A DNA stretch of 64,000 nucleotides from assembly GCA_965218775.1 (NCBI GenBank), contig CBDCLS010000005.1, forward strand, positions 1,302,001 to 1,366,000, written 5' to 3'. How positions within the stretch are numbered: position 1 is the first letter of the stretch; each line of letters opens with the position of its first letter. This DNA is from CAUZIZ01 sp965218775. Lineage in GTDB: Bacteria; Acidobacteriota; UBA6911; RPQK01; JAJDTT01. A program made the translations under genes and the position numbers. Positions 19,044 to 28,569 of the stretch are shown in pieces. Below the pieces are notes generated by a model that was given only the letters and a program-made list of their open reading frames with translations, had not been told where the DNA came from and searched no databases.

Positions 19044-20528
19044 CTAGATATCCATCAACCCTTCGATATCCGAATCCAGCTCGGGGGGACGGGACAACAG
19101 CGAGATCCCTACGAACAGGGTCATGGATACGAGCAGGGACAGCGCTCCACCATCGATTCCGTAGGGAATCTGGATGTTCATTAGTTTGATGGAGAAGTTG
19201 AGAATCAGGCTGGAGAGTATGGCTACGTTGGCCGCTAGCGCCGTCGCCCTCTTCCAGTTGAAACCGATGGCGACGGTGGGAACCAGGGCAGCGGCGAAGG
19301 TTCCCCAGCCGAAGGCCCCCAGAAGGGCCACCAGATCATCCGAATAGAGAGCGAAAAGCGAAGCCACCACCGCAATCACTATCGTCGCCAGGCGAGCCCA
19401 CAAGAGTTCTCGAACCACGGGTCTTTCGCGCAGCGCCTGCGGAATGTCCCTCACCACAGCCGCGGCACCGATGTTCAAGAAACCATCCGCCGTCGACATG
19501 ATAGCGGCGAACAGGGCCGCAAATACCAGACCTGCGAGCAGCGGATCCACGTAGTGCTGAAGAAACTGCGAAGCTGCCGCATCGGCCCTCGGCAGCGTGG
19601 GATGGACTCCCCTGAGCACCAGCGTGCGCATTGCCAGTCCGATACTGATCCAGAGCAGGCCGGAAACTGCGTAGCCCAGGATGGAGACGGGCAAAATGTA
19701 CTTGGCGTCTTCTACGCGCCGATTCATCATCAACTTGGTCACCACATGGGGCTGTCCCGCCACTCCCAGGGTGAACAGAAAATACCAGGACAGACAGCCG
19801 AAGACTCCCAACGTGCCCCAGGGTCCTATCGCCGCAGGATCGTCCTCAAGAAGCGTGCTTGCGATTCCACCCCAGCCTCCCGCCACCGCGCTTCCAGCGG
19901 CCAGAAAGACTAGAACCGCCGCCACCATCATCACCAGGCCCTGGACCAGATCGGTATAAACGGAGGCGATAATGCCCCCCGTGACACAGTAGAAGACCAA
20001 CACGGCACAGGAAATCGCGACGCAGGCTTCGAGGCTGATCGCGCCTACCGCGGTATTTCCCAGAATATCCTTCAGCACGGTAGCCATTGCAAGAATCTGG
20101 GTCGCCAGATATCCCATGACTCCCAGAAGGATCGCTAGGGCGGCTAGAAACCGACTCATCCGACTGCGATAGCGGGCCGATATCGCATCGGGCAGGGAGA
20201 TCGGCTCTCGCAATTCGGCGAAAAGCCGAATCCGTTTGGCCAGGAGAAAAAAGGTGAGACAGTAGCCGATCGGAATGGCAATCACCATCCATACCGAGCT
20301 CATTCCCATGCGGTAGACCAGGCCCGGCCCGCCCACGAAGCCAAACCCACTCATGGTGCTGGAAAACACGGCTAGACCCGTGACCATGATTCCCAGGTCG
20401 CGACCGGCCATGAAGAAATCCCGGGTGGAGTGGGTGCGGCGCAGAGCCCAGAGGCCAACTACCACGCACAGCGTCAGGTAGGCCAGGACAAAACCAAGGA
20501 TGACACCACTTCTCGAGGCCTCCATCAA
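19044..20528 (-). CDS. Sodium/solute symporter (SSF family)
   Basis: 494-aa polytopic membrane protein with about 13 hydrophobic segments. The first is GVILGFVLAYLTLCVVVGLWA. The SSF core is seen in FSSTMSGFGFVGGPGLVYRMG, GVMGYLATQILAMATVLKDI, YCVTGGIIASVYTDLVQG and LFAAIMSTADGFLNIGAAAV, the last matching the conserved AAIMST(A)D motif. It couples Na+ entry to uptake of an organic solute; the substrate cannot be told. Its ATG overlaps the stop of the upstream four-TM protein as ATGA, so the two are translationally coupled. Confidence 0.92.
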   Translation of the reverse strand: MMEASRSGVILGFVLAYLTLCVVVGLWALRRTHSTRDFFMAGRDLGIMVTGLAVFSSTMSGFGFVGGPGLVYRMGMSSVWMVIAIPIGYCLTFFLLAKRIRLFAELREPISLPDAISARYRSRMSRFLAALAILLGVMGYLATQILAMATVLKDILGNTAVGAISLEACVAISCAVLVFYCVTGGIIASVYTDLVQGLVMMVAAVLVFLAAGSAVAGGWGGIASTLLEDDPAAIGPWGTLGVFGCLSWYFLFTLGVAGQPHVVTKLMMNRRVEDAKYILPVSILGYAVSGLLWISIGLAMRTLVLRGVHPTLPRADAAASQFLQHYVDPLLAGLVFAALFAAIMSTADGFLNIGAAAVVRDIPQALRERPVVRELLWARLATIVIAVVASLFALYSDDLVALLGAFGWGTFAAALVPTVAIGFNWKRATALAANVAILSSLILNFSIKLMNIQIPYGIDGGALSLLVSMTLFVGISLLSRPPELDSDIEGLMDI

Positions 20529-21055
20529 GAGGTGTCTTCCGGAAGTGTTCGCTGTACCTCCCGGAGCCTCTGGAATCGCCTTCGATCATCCGCTGTCAAG
20601 ATCCAGGAATCGAATTTCAGAAAGTAGAGAAGAGACAGGAAAAGGGGAATGACGGGCCACAAACCCAACATCATCACCACACTAGGAGCGGGAAAGGAAA
20701 ACACCAGCAGCGGAGCTTGATCCGCCTCACCCTTGGAGAGACCGATCAACAGCGCATAAATCGTCAGGTAGATCAGTCCCGCTACCAGCAGAGGCACCTT
20801 CATTCTGCCGAGTCGCTCACGCTTTTGGATTCCAAGTCCCAGGCAGAGCATGACTAGGACGATCTCTACACTTCCCAGAAGCCAGGCGGACCAGAGCCCT
20901 GAAGGGTAGGATTGGGAGATCGTCCCACTCTGCTGCATCGCGGCGTTTTCAGCGTGCTCGGTCGCGCGACCGTAGTGCGTCTCGCCAACCATGATGAAGG
21001 CCAGTATCAGGCACATGGTCAACAGCGCACCGAGCAAGATCCGGGGAAGTTTCAT
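20525..21055 (-). CDS. Small four-TM membrane protein coupled to the symporter
   Basis: 176 codons from ATG 21055 (MKLPRILLGALLTMCLILAF). Four hydrophobic segments are visible: residues ~5-22, ~55-70 (WLLGSVEIVLVMLCLGLG), ~82-100 (LVAGLIYLTIYALLIGL) and ~115-140 (VVMMLGLWPVIPLFLSLLYF). A longer frame to 21160 only adds translated repeat. It is probably an accessory or small subunit of the symporter, which starts within its stop codon, by analogy with two-gene SSF transport systems. No family motif is recognised. Confidence 0.75.
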   Translation of the reverse strand: MKLPRILLGALLTMCLILAFIMVGETHYGRATEHAENAAMQQSGTISQSYPSGLWSAWLLGSVEIVLVMLCLGLGIQKRERLGRMKVPLLVAGLIYLTIYALLIGLSKGEADQAPLLVFSFPAPSVVMMLGLWPVIPLFLSLLYFLKFDSWILTADDRRRFQRLREVQRTLPEDTS

Positions 21056-21081
21056 TAGAATAGAAGGGATGTTTGGATTAG

Positions 21082-21166
21082 ACCTTCGGCGTAGCGGTGG
21101 GCTCCAGGCCGCCGTCCGAGCCAAAGGCTCGGAAGAATAAGACTTCGGCCTGGAGGCCAAAGCTAC
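21082..21166 (+). repeat. REP family B, full copy
   Basis: GCTCCAGGCCGCCGTCCGAG, loop, CGGCCTGGAGGCCAAAGCTA form an imperfect hairpin of about 85 bp. Same family as 22902-22986 (same orientation) and 37311-37387 (opposite orientation). Confidence 0.78.
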
Positions 21167-21180
21167 TTCAGATGAGATCT

Positions 21181-22731
21181 CTACTCAAGCTGTGACGAAC
21201 GGGATTCGGCGCTGGCTTCCTGCACCTCTCCCTCGGAAATGATGATCTCGACTCTGCGGTTCTTTTTTCGGCCCTCGGACGTTGCATTATCTGCAACCGG
21301 GCGCTCCATGCCGTATCCCACGGCTGTTATCCGCGAGCTCGAAATGCCCTCGGGGACAAGAAAGTCGAACACCGAGTTGGCTCGCTTCTCGGACAGAGTC
21401 AGGTTGGTCGATGCAGAACCAGTGGAGTCCGTGTGACCTTCGATCCGCAGATTCAGGTCGGACATGATGAGAAGAATGCCGGCCAATTTGGCGATGACCA
21501 GTTTTGCCTCCCGTTTCAGAGCAGCCTGCCCCACGTCAAAGAGGATATCGGGTAGGTTAACGATCATTCCCCGAGCCGACTCGCGAGTGTCCGCCACTTG
21601 AGACAAGGCCTGCTGCAGGCGTCCTTGCAGCCTGCCCTTGTCTTCCTGCAGTTTGTCCTTTTCCCTCTGGAGCATCGTCATGGAGGCCCTTAAATCTGCC
21701 TGCTCCCGCCGTAGCGCGACCAGGCTGGTCTCCATATCCTCCCTTTGCCGCTGGATTTTCTCCAGCTCTCGCGAGGAAGCCTGTAGCGCCCTCTCAGCCT
21801 CTGCCTGCCGGGCTTCCAAGTCTGCCTTCTGATTCTGGAGATCGGCGACGAAGGCCTCGCTCTCCTTGGCACTGGCCTCGGCCTCGGCTGCCCGCTTCTC
21901 CATCATCGCCATCTCAGCCTGGCGTGCCGCTATTTTCGCTTCCAGCTCCTTGGCTTCCAGCTGGCGCAGGGTCACTCTGATCGCCTCGTTGCTGGAGGCT
22001 ACCGAACGTCGGGCGTATTCCTGCGCGCCCTTCTTGGCCCCGCCTCCCCTGGTCATGAAAGTGGCCTGCTGCAGCGTCAACGTCGCTTCGCGGTAGATGG
22101 CCGAAGCGTGCTCCGCGGCCCCCAGGCGTCCAGCGATCTCGTGGACTTTCTGAGCCTGGAGAAGATCCAAAGACGCCTTTCCATCGTAGATAACCGCCTC
22201 GAGACTCTCCAGACCGTGTTCGGGCGCTGCCGCGAAACCCGAAAAACCGAGCGCCTGTGAGGGAGCCTGGAGGTCACGACTGATATCGTTCCAGCTGATG
22301 ATCAGCTCCGACGGCTGCCCCACCTGATAGTAGGGTTCCGCCGTGACCATCAGTGCAAAGGTTCTCAAGCCAGTAGAAAACTTCAAGGAGTCGCGGTCGC
22401 GTCCGGGACGCACCCACAGCTCCCCCAGATTCTCCACACCACCGTCTCTATTGACCGCCCACAAAACGTAGCAGCTCACGTCGCCGGCGAAGAGGACGGC
22501 CGGCTTCATCTCGTCGTAGGAAAGTTCAATACGAGACTGCCCCTCTTCAAACTTGACCTTGGCCTTCATGCTGGCCCGAGGGATGCGCCGGGTAGGGAGC
22601 AAGGTCAATTCGACGTCCCTGCGCTCTGGAAATCGAACAACTTGTAATGTCACCTCTGTCGATGCAGCCTGGAGCATCGGCAGCAATAGGAAACACTGTA
22701 GGAAGACGCTGGCCCACAACGTTTTCGTCAT
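21181..22731 (-). CDS. OmpA-family outer-membrane protein with coiled coil
   Basis: 516 codons from ATG 22731, chosen for the upstream AGGAGAAGAGTG and the following signal peptide (TKTLWASVFLQCFLLLPMLQ). A beta-rich N-terminal domain (~25-190) is followed by a DUF4398-like helical region and a coiled coil of ~180 residues rich in Glu, Arg and Gln (EARQAEAERALQASSRELEK). The C-terminal OmpA domain has RIEGHTDSTGSASTNLTLSE, ANSVFDFLV and ITAVGYGMERPVADN, the residues that bind peptidoglycan. It likely ties the envelope to the cell wall. It follows the GMC oxidoreductase gene at 23068 on the same strand after a 336-bp repeat-filled gap. Confidence 0.9.
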   Translation of the reverse strand: MTKTLWASVFLQCFLLLPMLQAASTEVTLQVVRFPERRDVELTLLPTRRIPRASMKAKVKFEEGQSRIELSYDEMKPAVLFAGDVSCYVLWAVNRDGGVENLGELWVRPGRDRDSLKFSTGLRTFALMVTAEPYYQVGQPSELIISWNDISRDLQAPSQALGFSGFAAAPEHGLESLEAVIYDGKASLDLLQAQKVHEIAGRLGAAEHASAIYREATLTLQQATFMTRGGGAKKGAQEYARRSVASSNEAIRVTLRQLEAKELEAKIAARQAEMAMMEKRAAEAEASAKESEAFVADLQNQKADLEARQAEAERALQASSRELEKIQRQREDMETSLVALRREQADLRASMTMLQREKDKLQEDKGRLQGRLQQALSQVADTRESARGMIVNLPDILFDVGQAALKREAKLVIAKLAGILLIMSDLNLRIEGHTDSTGSASTNLTLSEKRANSVFDFLVPEGISSSRITAVGYGMERPVADNATSEGRKKNRRVEIIISEGEVQEASAESRSSQLE

Positions 22732-22865
22732 CACTCTTCTCCTGGTTCCGTTCATTTGCCAAAACCCTTGGTGAGGACGGCCGGAAATAGTCCGGTCGCC
22801 ATCGCGCTGAGTGTAGCAGATCAACCGTAATGCCGGGAAGAACAGCAAGCAGTGGGTGGAGCGGT

Positions 22866-23041
22866 TTGCCCTTGCCTTTGCCCTTGCCCGTGCCCTTAGA
22901 GTCCGTCGGCGTAGCGCGGTGGGCTTCAGGCCGCCGTCGGTCGAGCAGGCACGCCCGAAAGACTTCGGCCTGGAGGCCAAAGCTACGCCAGGGAGCGACG
23001 CAAAGATTAAGTCAGGGCAAAGGCACGGGCAAAGGCAAGGG
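22866..23041. repeat. Paired hexamer arrays, locus 2, enclosing a REP family B copy
   Basis: TGCCCTTGCCTTTGCCCTTG (22866-22898) faces GGGCAAAGGCACGGGCAAAG (23015-23041). Between them, 22902-22986, lies a REP B hairpin (GGGCTTCAGGCCGCCGTCGG ... CGGCCTGGAGGCCAAAGCTA). The gap 22732-23067 holds these repeats and no gene. Confidence 0.75.
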
Positions 23042-23067
23042 AGGAGAGGCGCGACCTGCGACCTCCC

Positions 23068-24819
23068 CTACAGATCTGCGTCCGGCATAGTCGTAAGATC
23101 GGGATCCGTGATCCCCTGGGCCACCATCTCCGACAGAGCCGATATGGTGGCTATAGGATTGGCTCCCACCGCGGAGGGAGGCAGAGCCCCATCAGCCACA
23201 TACAGTCCTTTATAGTTGAACACCTGGCCAAAGGCTTTTCTGTCGGCGCTGGTCACGCCTCTGGAGGCATCATCGCCCAGAGTACACCCACCCAAAGCGT
23301 GCACCGTGACATTATTGCGCGAGGGCCAAAGCCAGGTAGGCACGGGAATACTCGCCTGGGCACCGATCCGGCGGGCGAACTCCTTGCCCGCCTTGAGAAT
23401 GGCTCGGTACAGGGGCAGGCTGTCCCTGTAGGGCCAATCCAGGTCTAAGCTGCCGTCTCGACCCAGGGTCATGACGCCATTGGACTTATCCACTCCCATG
23501 GACAAGAGGACGGCAGTGCGATAGGAAAGATCATCCGCGAGAAGATCCCGGGCAGCGTAGGTGAGAGAGCCAAACCTTCTTCCCCGCAACAGCCGCATCA
23601 CGGTGCTGGTGATCGTTCTCAGAATCGCATTTCCCCACAGGAATCGGGGCTTGAGTCCTTCGAGCAGCCAGGCCAGAAAAGCAGGATAGCTGGCGTCCTC
23701 AACCACGAACGCCCTATCCTTGTCGAAATCCTTGAGAAGATTGAAGTCGATGGCCTGAGTGATGACCGGACCGTAGTTGGGACCAATCGGTTTACGGCTA
23801 CCCGGAGCAAACGTCAGAAAGTCTCCATTGCCGGAGAAGGAGTGGCCCAGCTTGCTGCTGATGTTGGGCAGCGTCTTGAAATGATCTCGACAGCGCAGCA
23901 GTAACTCGGTGGATCCCATCGCCCCCGCACTCAGGATCACTCTACGGGTAAAAACATAGCTGAGTTCGCTCTCCTTATCGGTCAGATCGCGATAGTAGAG
24001 CCGGTATCCATGACTGCCGTCGGCACTGGGATCCTCTATATTCTGATCGTTCACGGGCACTATCCACTCGGCCAGATGCTCCGTCCGGATCTCGGCGTGG
24101 TATTTGTGCTCGGCAACGAACAGATAATTGAGATCTACCGTGTTCTTGGAGTGGTAGTTGCACCCGATGTCACACTCGGCACAATAGACACAGGAGGTTT
24201 GAAGGGCCCCATACCGGTTCTTGTCCTGGTGTCCAATGGGCAGGGGATTGTCGAAATCGTTTCCGAAAAAGACGATCAAGTCCAGCAGGTGGGACTCTCT
24301 TCCCATCTTCTTGGCGGTCTCCTGGAAGCGCTTGGTGCGAAGGATATACCTGCGGTCGTCCTTGCCGCTGTCCTCAGGGATGGGGCGGGCGCCCAAAACC
24401 TCCTTGGCGACCGCGTAGTAGGGGGCCAGCTTGTCCTTCTTGCAGGTCGCAGGCCAGCGCTCGTCGAATACCTCCTCGGGTGGCTCCAGGAAGATGTTGG
24501 CATAGATGAGGGAACCGCCCCCAAAACCTGCGCAGACCAGCGCATCCATTCCCCGGTAATTGCGGACATCGAACATTCCGTGCGATTCTTCGGGCTCGCG
24601 ACAGTTGAGTGTCGGAATCATCTGAGTCGCCCGCTCGTTGGGTCGATACCAGAAATTACGGCCCAGATCCCGGGGCGTCCGGGGGAACGACCCCATTGGG
24701 TACCGCTTGCCCCGTTCCAGGATCAGAACCTTGTCTCCCCATTTTCTAGCAAGGCGGCAGCCGGTAATTGCACCCCCAAAGCCGCTGCCGATGATCACCG
24801 CTTCGTACTGCTCTTCCAT
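23068..24819 (-). CDS. GMC-type FAD oxidoreductase (cholesterol-oxidase-like)
   Basis: 583 aa. The N-terminal Rossmann motif EAVIIGSGFGGAITGCRLAR binds the FAD ADP part; AGFGGGSLIYANIF is the second flavin loop. Conserved Cys-rich stretch CVYCAECDIGCNYHSKNTVD is typical of this subgroup. The C-terminal active-site region has NVTVHALGGCTLGDD with the catalytic His, and VADGALPPSAVGANPIATIS. It oxidises an alcohol on a hydrophobic substrate in related enzymes; the substrate here is unknown. No signal peptide is seen. It lies 28 bases downstream of the broken second GMC gene on the same strand, so the two were probably one operon. Confidence 0.92.
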   Translation of the reverse strand: MEEQYEAVIIGSGFGGAITGCRLARKWGDKVLILERGKRYPMGSFPRTPRDLGRNFWYRPNERATQMIPTLNCREPEESHGMFDVRNYRGMDALVCAGFGGGSLIYANIFLEPPEEVFDERWPATCKKDKLAPYYAVAKEVLGARPIPEDSGKDDRRYILRTKRFQETAKKMGRESHLLDLIVFFGNDFDNPLPIGHQDKNRYGALQTSCVYCAECDIGCNYHSKNTVDLNYLFVAEHKYHAEIRTEHLAEWIVPVNDQNIEDPSADGSHGYRLYYRDLTDKESELSYVFTRRVILSAGAMGSTELLLRCRDHFKTLPNISSKLGHSFSGNGDFLTFAPGSRKPIGPNYGPVITQAIDFNLLKDFDKDRAFVVEDASYPAFLAWLLEGLKPRFLWGNAILRTITSTVMRLLRGRRFGSLTYAARDLLADDLSYRTAVLLSMGVDKSNGVMTLGRDGSLDLDWPYRDSLPLYRAILKAGKEFARRIGAQASIPVPTWLWPSRNNVTVHALGGCTLGDDASRGVTSADRKAFGQVFNYKGLYVADGALPPSAVGANPIATISALSEMVAQGITDPDLTTMPDADL

Positions 24820-24847
24820 GACCGAGTTCCCTTTCTATACCACTTGA

Positions 24848-26060
24848 CTACTGATTCTTCGGCGTCTGGGGATCGCCCGGCGTCATTTCGCGATCGTGAA
24901 TCAACTGGAAGGCGACTCGCTCTGCCAGCGCCGAGATGGTCAGAGACGGATTGACTGACAGGGCCGTCGGAATGATGGCTCCGTCAGCCACGTACAAACC
25001 AGGATAACCCCACACCTCTCCGCGATCATTCACCACGCTGCTGTCGCGACCATCGCCCATGAAGCAACCTCCCAAAGGATGGGCCGTGACGAGCTTTCTG
25101 AAGGGCCAACTCCAGAGCACGCTCGAGACATACTTTCCATTTATCCCTCGACTCAAGCTCTCCATGGCCTCTTCCATTTCCCGGAACATCTGACGGCTCC
25201 GCCGGTGGCTCCAGTCGATGTCGACGCTGCCGCTCTTGAGCCGCAGTCGACCATCGGCGGCATCGGTCCCCATCCCGAGATAAGGCAAGAGTCGAGTGGT
25301 AGCCCCTCCGCGAAAAAGCCGATCGGCCTCGAAATCGATCTTCCCGGTGCCGATCCCCAGGCTATCCAGGAGATAGCTCTTTCCTGCTTGCAGAAGGTTG
25401 CCCAAGCGATTGCGGTTGGGAATTATCCCTTCCAACATCCAGATAAAGGGATCTGGGAAGCCCAGATCCTCGATGTATATCTTATTGTTCCGGGTCGAGA
25501 ACTCGGCTCCCGCCGTGATACTTGGCCCCCGTGCCGGATCCACTTCTGCGTCTGCGCCCACGGTCGCTGCCAGTAGAAAATCTCCGTTGCCCGAAAACCG
25601 GCTTCCCAACAACGGACTCAGATCCGGCAGGCTCTTGTACTGATCTCTACAGCGCAGGAGAAGCTCATTCGAGCCCAGCGTCCCTGCCGCTACCACGATC
25701 TTCTTTCCGATTACCGAACCAGGTTCCCTTGATCCCGGTTGGTCCGGGTCGATGCGATCGAAGTGAACCCGGTAGCCCTGATCCCCCAAGGAATCCAATC
25801 TGGAAACCTCGTGGAGCGGAAATAACTCGGCACCGTTGCGCTTGGCGACCGGGATGTAGTTCAGGTCCAGGGTGCCCTTTGAATGAACAGCGCATCCCAG
25901 CATGCAATTGCCTGAATAGTCACAGGCGCTTTGCGGAATGCCGCTGTGGGGGTTGAGTCGATCGACCCCGGTATAGACGCCGATAGGGACCAGTTCCGGG
26001 TCCCTGCCGGCCAGCCATTTCTCAAAGTCTTTTGAGAGAGATCCTTTAAGAGCAAGCAGA
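24848..26060 (-). pseudogene. Second GMC oxidoreductase, C-terminal part
   Basis: Paralogue of the gene at 23068. The frame is open from about 26060; recognisable sequence starts at KDFEKWLAGRDPELVPIG and CDYSGNCMLGCAVHSKGTLD, and continues to the active-site region KLVTAHPLGGCFMGD and VADGAIIPTALSVNPSLTIS. A start at 25903 (MLGCAVHSKG) would give 351 aa without an FAD-binding domain. The N-terminal part is at 27948-28432, beyond an IS. The exact junction at ~26045-26060 is approximate because I could not identify the IS ends here. Confidence 0.85.
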
Positions 26061-26191
26061 GATAAGAGTTAGCAGTGATCTGAGTGAATGGGAATCGCTC
26101 GGTCATTGTTGCAAAACTCGGGAAGTCGAGTAACTGTGCTGGTTCTGACACTATGTGAGAGTGTCAGATAGTTCTGGTATCCTGTCCGTCA

Positions 26192-26530
26192 GTGAAAGGT
26201 CGGCCGGATCCACTACTGCAGCGTCGGGGCGCCCTGGCCCGACTGTTGCCGCGTTTTCGCGAGATGCTGCCGGGCTCCTTGGTCTTTCGCCGCCGCCGTT
26301 GCGGCAAAGCCAATTGCATCTGCGCGCAGGGCCGCGCCCATTGGCATCGCAGTGCTCAGTTAGTGATCGCTCAACGGGGAGGGGCGGCGAAGACCTATCA
26401 CGTGCCCCACCACCAGGTGCAGGAAGTACAGAGGCGCTTGGCGCTGCGGGCCGAGTTGGAAGCTAAGGTTCGGGAGATCTTGCGTTTGAATCTCGAGCGC
26501 TGGTTGGCGGAGAAGAAACCGAAGCCGTGA
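26192..26530 (+). CDS. DUF6788-like accessory protein of the IS
   Basis: 112 codons from the start at 26192 (MKGRPDPLLQRRGALARLLP). The core GSLVFRRRRCGKANCICAQG, with two Cys in CGKANCIC, and VQEVQRRLALRAELEAKVRE is the pattern of small proteins found in front of certain DDE transposases. Its end overlaps the transposase start by 4 bases (GTGA), implying coupled translation. The function is unknown; a DNA-binding or regulatory role is a guess from position. Confidence 0.7.
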   Translation: MKGRPDPLLQRRGALARLLPRFREMLPGSLVFRRRRCGKANCICAQGRAHWHRSAQLVIAQRGGAAKTYHVPHHQVQEVQRRLALRAELEAKVREILRLNLERWLAEKKPKP

Positions 26531-27762
26531 GCTCCCTCCGACGGTTGGACGCCTATCTGGAGAAGGTCTTCGACTGGTCGCGACAACTGGAGCGGCTGGA
26601 GGATGGCAGACAGGCGCCTCGGGTGCCGCTGACCCAGGTCTTCGAGGGGGTGTTCTGGGGCACGGTCCTGCAGCAGCAAAGTCTGCACAGCATTGAGGCC
26701 GAATGTCGGGAAGGCCTCTTGCGTCGTCGGGTGGGGCCCTTGAGTGAAAGTACGGTGGGCTATGCTTTGGAGCGGATGGACTTGGAGTCGCTGCGGGCGC
26801 TGTCGATCGGGGTGGCACGGCGATTGAAACGCAACGCAGTGCTGCACTGGGAGACGGCGGGCGGGCAGCTGGCGATGGCAATCGATGGGATCGAACTGTT
26901 TCAATCCGAAAGCCGTTGTTGTGCAGACTGCTTGCAGCGACACAAGCAACGGGAGGGTCAGCCGGTGGTGGAGTTTCATCACCGGGTGGTGGTCGCTTCG
27001 CTGGTGGGCTTTGGCTTTCGTTTCGTGGTGGATCTGGAAGGCTTACAGCCGGGCGAGAATGAAGTAGGAGCGGGCGAGCGACTCTTGCGACGAATGGTGG
27101 GAGAGTTAGGCCGGCGCTTTTTTCAGATTGTCACCGTCGATGCGCTTTATACGGTCCCGTCCTTTGTGCAGGCAGTGCGGGAGTTAGGCCTGGAACTAGT
27201 CGCCCCGCTCAAGGCCAACCAGCCGGATCTCCTCGAGCAAGCCCAGCGACGCCTACAGGGGCCTCCGGACACCGTCCTGGAGGGGCCCGGCTCGAAGCGA
27301 CAGCAGATCTGGGAGGAGCCACGACTTTGGTGGGACAGCGGGCGCCGCTCCGTGCGGGTGTTGCGGGTCGTGAGCGAGCGGGAAGTCAGCGAACGGATCG
27401 CCGGCCACAAGCAGAGCCGCACGATCCGCAGCGAGGCCTTCTATCTGAGCACTTGTCCCCGGCCCCGCACTCACGCCCACAGTATCGTTCGCTTAGCCGC
27501 CGCCCGCTGGGAGTTGGAGACCTCGACGTTTGCTCACCTGAGTTCGGAGTATGGACTCAAGCATGCTCAGGTGCATAGTGGGAAACCTCGGGCCTTCGTG
27601 GCTCAACTGATGATTCGTTTGCTGGCAGCGGCTCTGTTTATGATCTTTGTCTGTCGACAAGTCTGGAGTCATTGCCGTCGCCACAAACCCAGCCTCAAGC
27701 TGATTGTCCAGCGTTGTTACTGGAACTTAGCCCAGTCTCCCGAAGCCTGGGCTCCTGGCTGA
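26527..27762 (+). CDS. IS4-superfamily (DDE) transposase
   Basis: 411 codons from GTG 26527 (MSSLRRLDAYLEKVFDWSRQ). Candidate catalytic residues: Asp in LAMAIDGIELFQ, Asp in QIVTVDALYTVPSF and Glu in AARWELETSTFAHLSSEYGL, the usual order and spacing for DDE_Tnp_1. A conserved Cys cluster CCADCLQRH occurs in the core. The frame is intact. I cannot name the exact IS family: ISNCY-like, IS1202-like or an unclassified IS4 group are possible. Confidence 0.8.
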   Translation: MSSLRRLDAYLEKVFDWSRQLERLEDGRQAPRVPLTQVFEGVFWGTVLQQQSLHSIEAECREGLLRRRVGPLSESTVGYALERMDLESLRALSIGVARRLKRNAVLHWETAGGQLAMAIDGIELFQSESRCCADCLQRHKQREGQPVVEFHHRVVVASLVGFGFRFVVDLEGLQPGENEVGAGERLLRRMVGELGRRFFQIVTVDALYTVPSFVQAVRELGLELVAPLKANQPDLLEQAQRRLQGPPDTVLEGPGSKRQQIWEEPRLWWDSGRRSVRVLRVVSEREVSERIAGHKQSRTIRSEAFYLSTCPRPRTHAHSIVRLAAARWELETSTFAHLSSEYGLKHAQVHSGKPRAFVAQLMIRLLAAALFMIFVCRQVWSHCRRHKPSLKLIVQRCYWNLAQSPEAWAPG

Positions 27763-27947
27763 GCCCAGCGCCCTGTTTTTCGATGGCTGCTCCGACTCCG
27801 GCTAGGCGAGCCCCGAAAGGGCTCAGGCCCCCGTGTCTCTTCTCTCCTAAAATCAAGGCCTTCAAGCCTTCCACAATTCACTCCACCTTCCTCCCTCCTT
27901 GATTCCTATCCCCAATTGCTGCCTTTTCAGTCCTTTTGGCACCGACC

Positions 27948-28432
27948 CTATTCCGGTTTGAGAAACCGCTGCCTGCCGGCAGCCTTCGCCGCGCGCATGA
28001 AAGCCTGTGTTCGAGCTGGAAGTTCACGACCCTCAGGGGGGTTCAACTTCTCAGAATCCAGCATGTCTTCTGCCACGCCGTAGTAGGGATCCATCACCTC
28101 CCTGCTGATGGAGCCGGGCCAGTTGGGTAGAGAGAAGATCCCCGCGGGAGTCCTCAGGTGCACGTTGAAGTAGTGGAGCGAACCCCCGCCCACTCCACAG
28201 CCCTGCACCACGTCGATGCGTTTGAATGCCTTGTATTCCAGAAAACCCAGACTCTTGCCCTTCCTCCAGAAGGACTTGGAGACCTCTGCCGGAGATCTGG
28301 GAAAGTCAGTCTTATCCCACTGTCTTCCTCGCTCCAGAATGCAGACGGAACGCCCAGCCTGAGAAGCCGACAGGCGGTGATCGCCCCCCCGAACCCTGAA
28401 CCGATCACGACAACATCGTAAGATTCCTTCAT
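27948..28432 (-). pseudogene. Second GMC oxidoreductase, N-terminal part, frameshifted
   Basis: Starts at ATG 28432 with SYDVVVIGSGFGGAITACRL, the FAD-binding motif. After ACRL the frame is lost; adding one T near 28365 restores LSQAGRSVCILERGRQWDKT, which joins the 27948-28211 frame containing VVQGCGVGGGSLHYFNVHLR and DPYYGVAEDMLDSEKL. The coding sequence stops at FLKPE, where the IS begins. The gene is thus broken twice, by a single-base deletion and by the IS. Confidence 0.85.
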
Positions 28433-28489
28433 GCGCTCCTCACTCCTGGCTACTCAGCAGGAAAATGGGTTCCATCCAACACCAAGAGA

Positions 28490-28560
28490 GGTCAATCCCA
28501 ACGGGTTTGCGTATTTCAGCCCAGGGTTTCCCAAGCCTGGGTGAGAGAGTCAACCCCTCC
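28490..28560. repeat. REP family A copy
   Basis: GTCAATCCCAACGGGTTTGC and CCCAGGGTTTCCCAAGCCTG match the hairpins of the 10.6-13.4 kb array. It lies between the broken GMC gene and the IS110 element. Confidence 0.7.
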
Positions 28561-28569
28561 TATGAGACC

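Larger units (their letters stand above)
26061..27947 (+). mobile_element. IS with DUF6788 gene and IS4-superfamily transposase (ends approximate)
   Basis: Splits the second GMC oxidoreductase gene: about residue 160 is encoded on one side and about residue 175 on the other, so little else was lost. It contains two overlapping genes at 26192 and 26527. I found no convincing terminal inverted repeat; CTGACACT-n-AGTGTCAG at 26147-26169 is a hairpin near the left end and may mark a promoter or the IS end. The boundaries are uncertain by ~100 bp. Confidence 0.7.

Noticed and set aside
26146..26169. Hairpin CTGACACT/AGTGTCAG as the inverted repeat end of the DUF6788 IS
   Set aside because: No matching sequence was found at the other end near 27947, so I could not use it to set the IS boundary.
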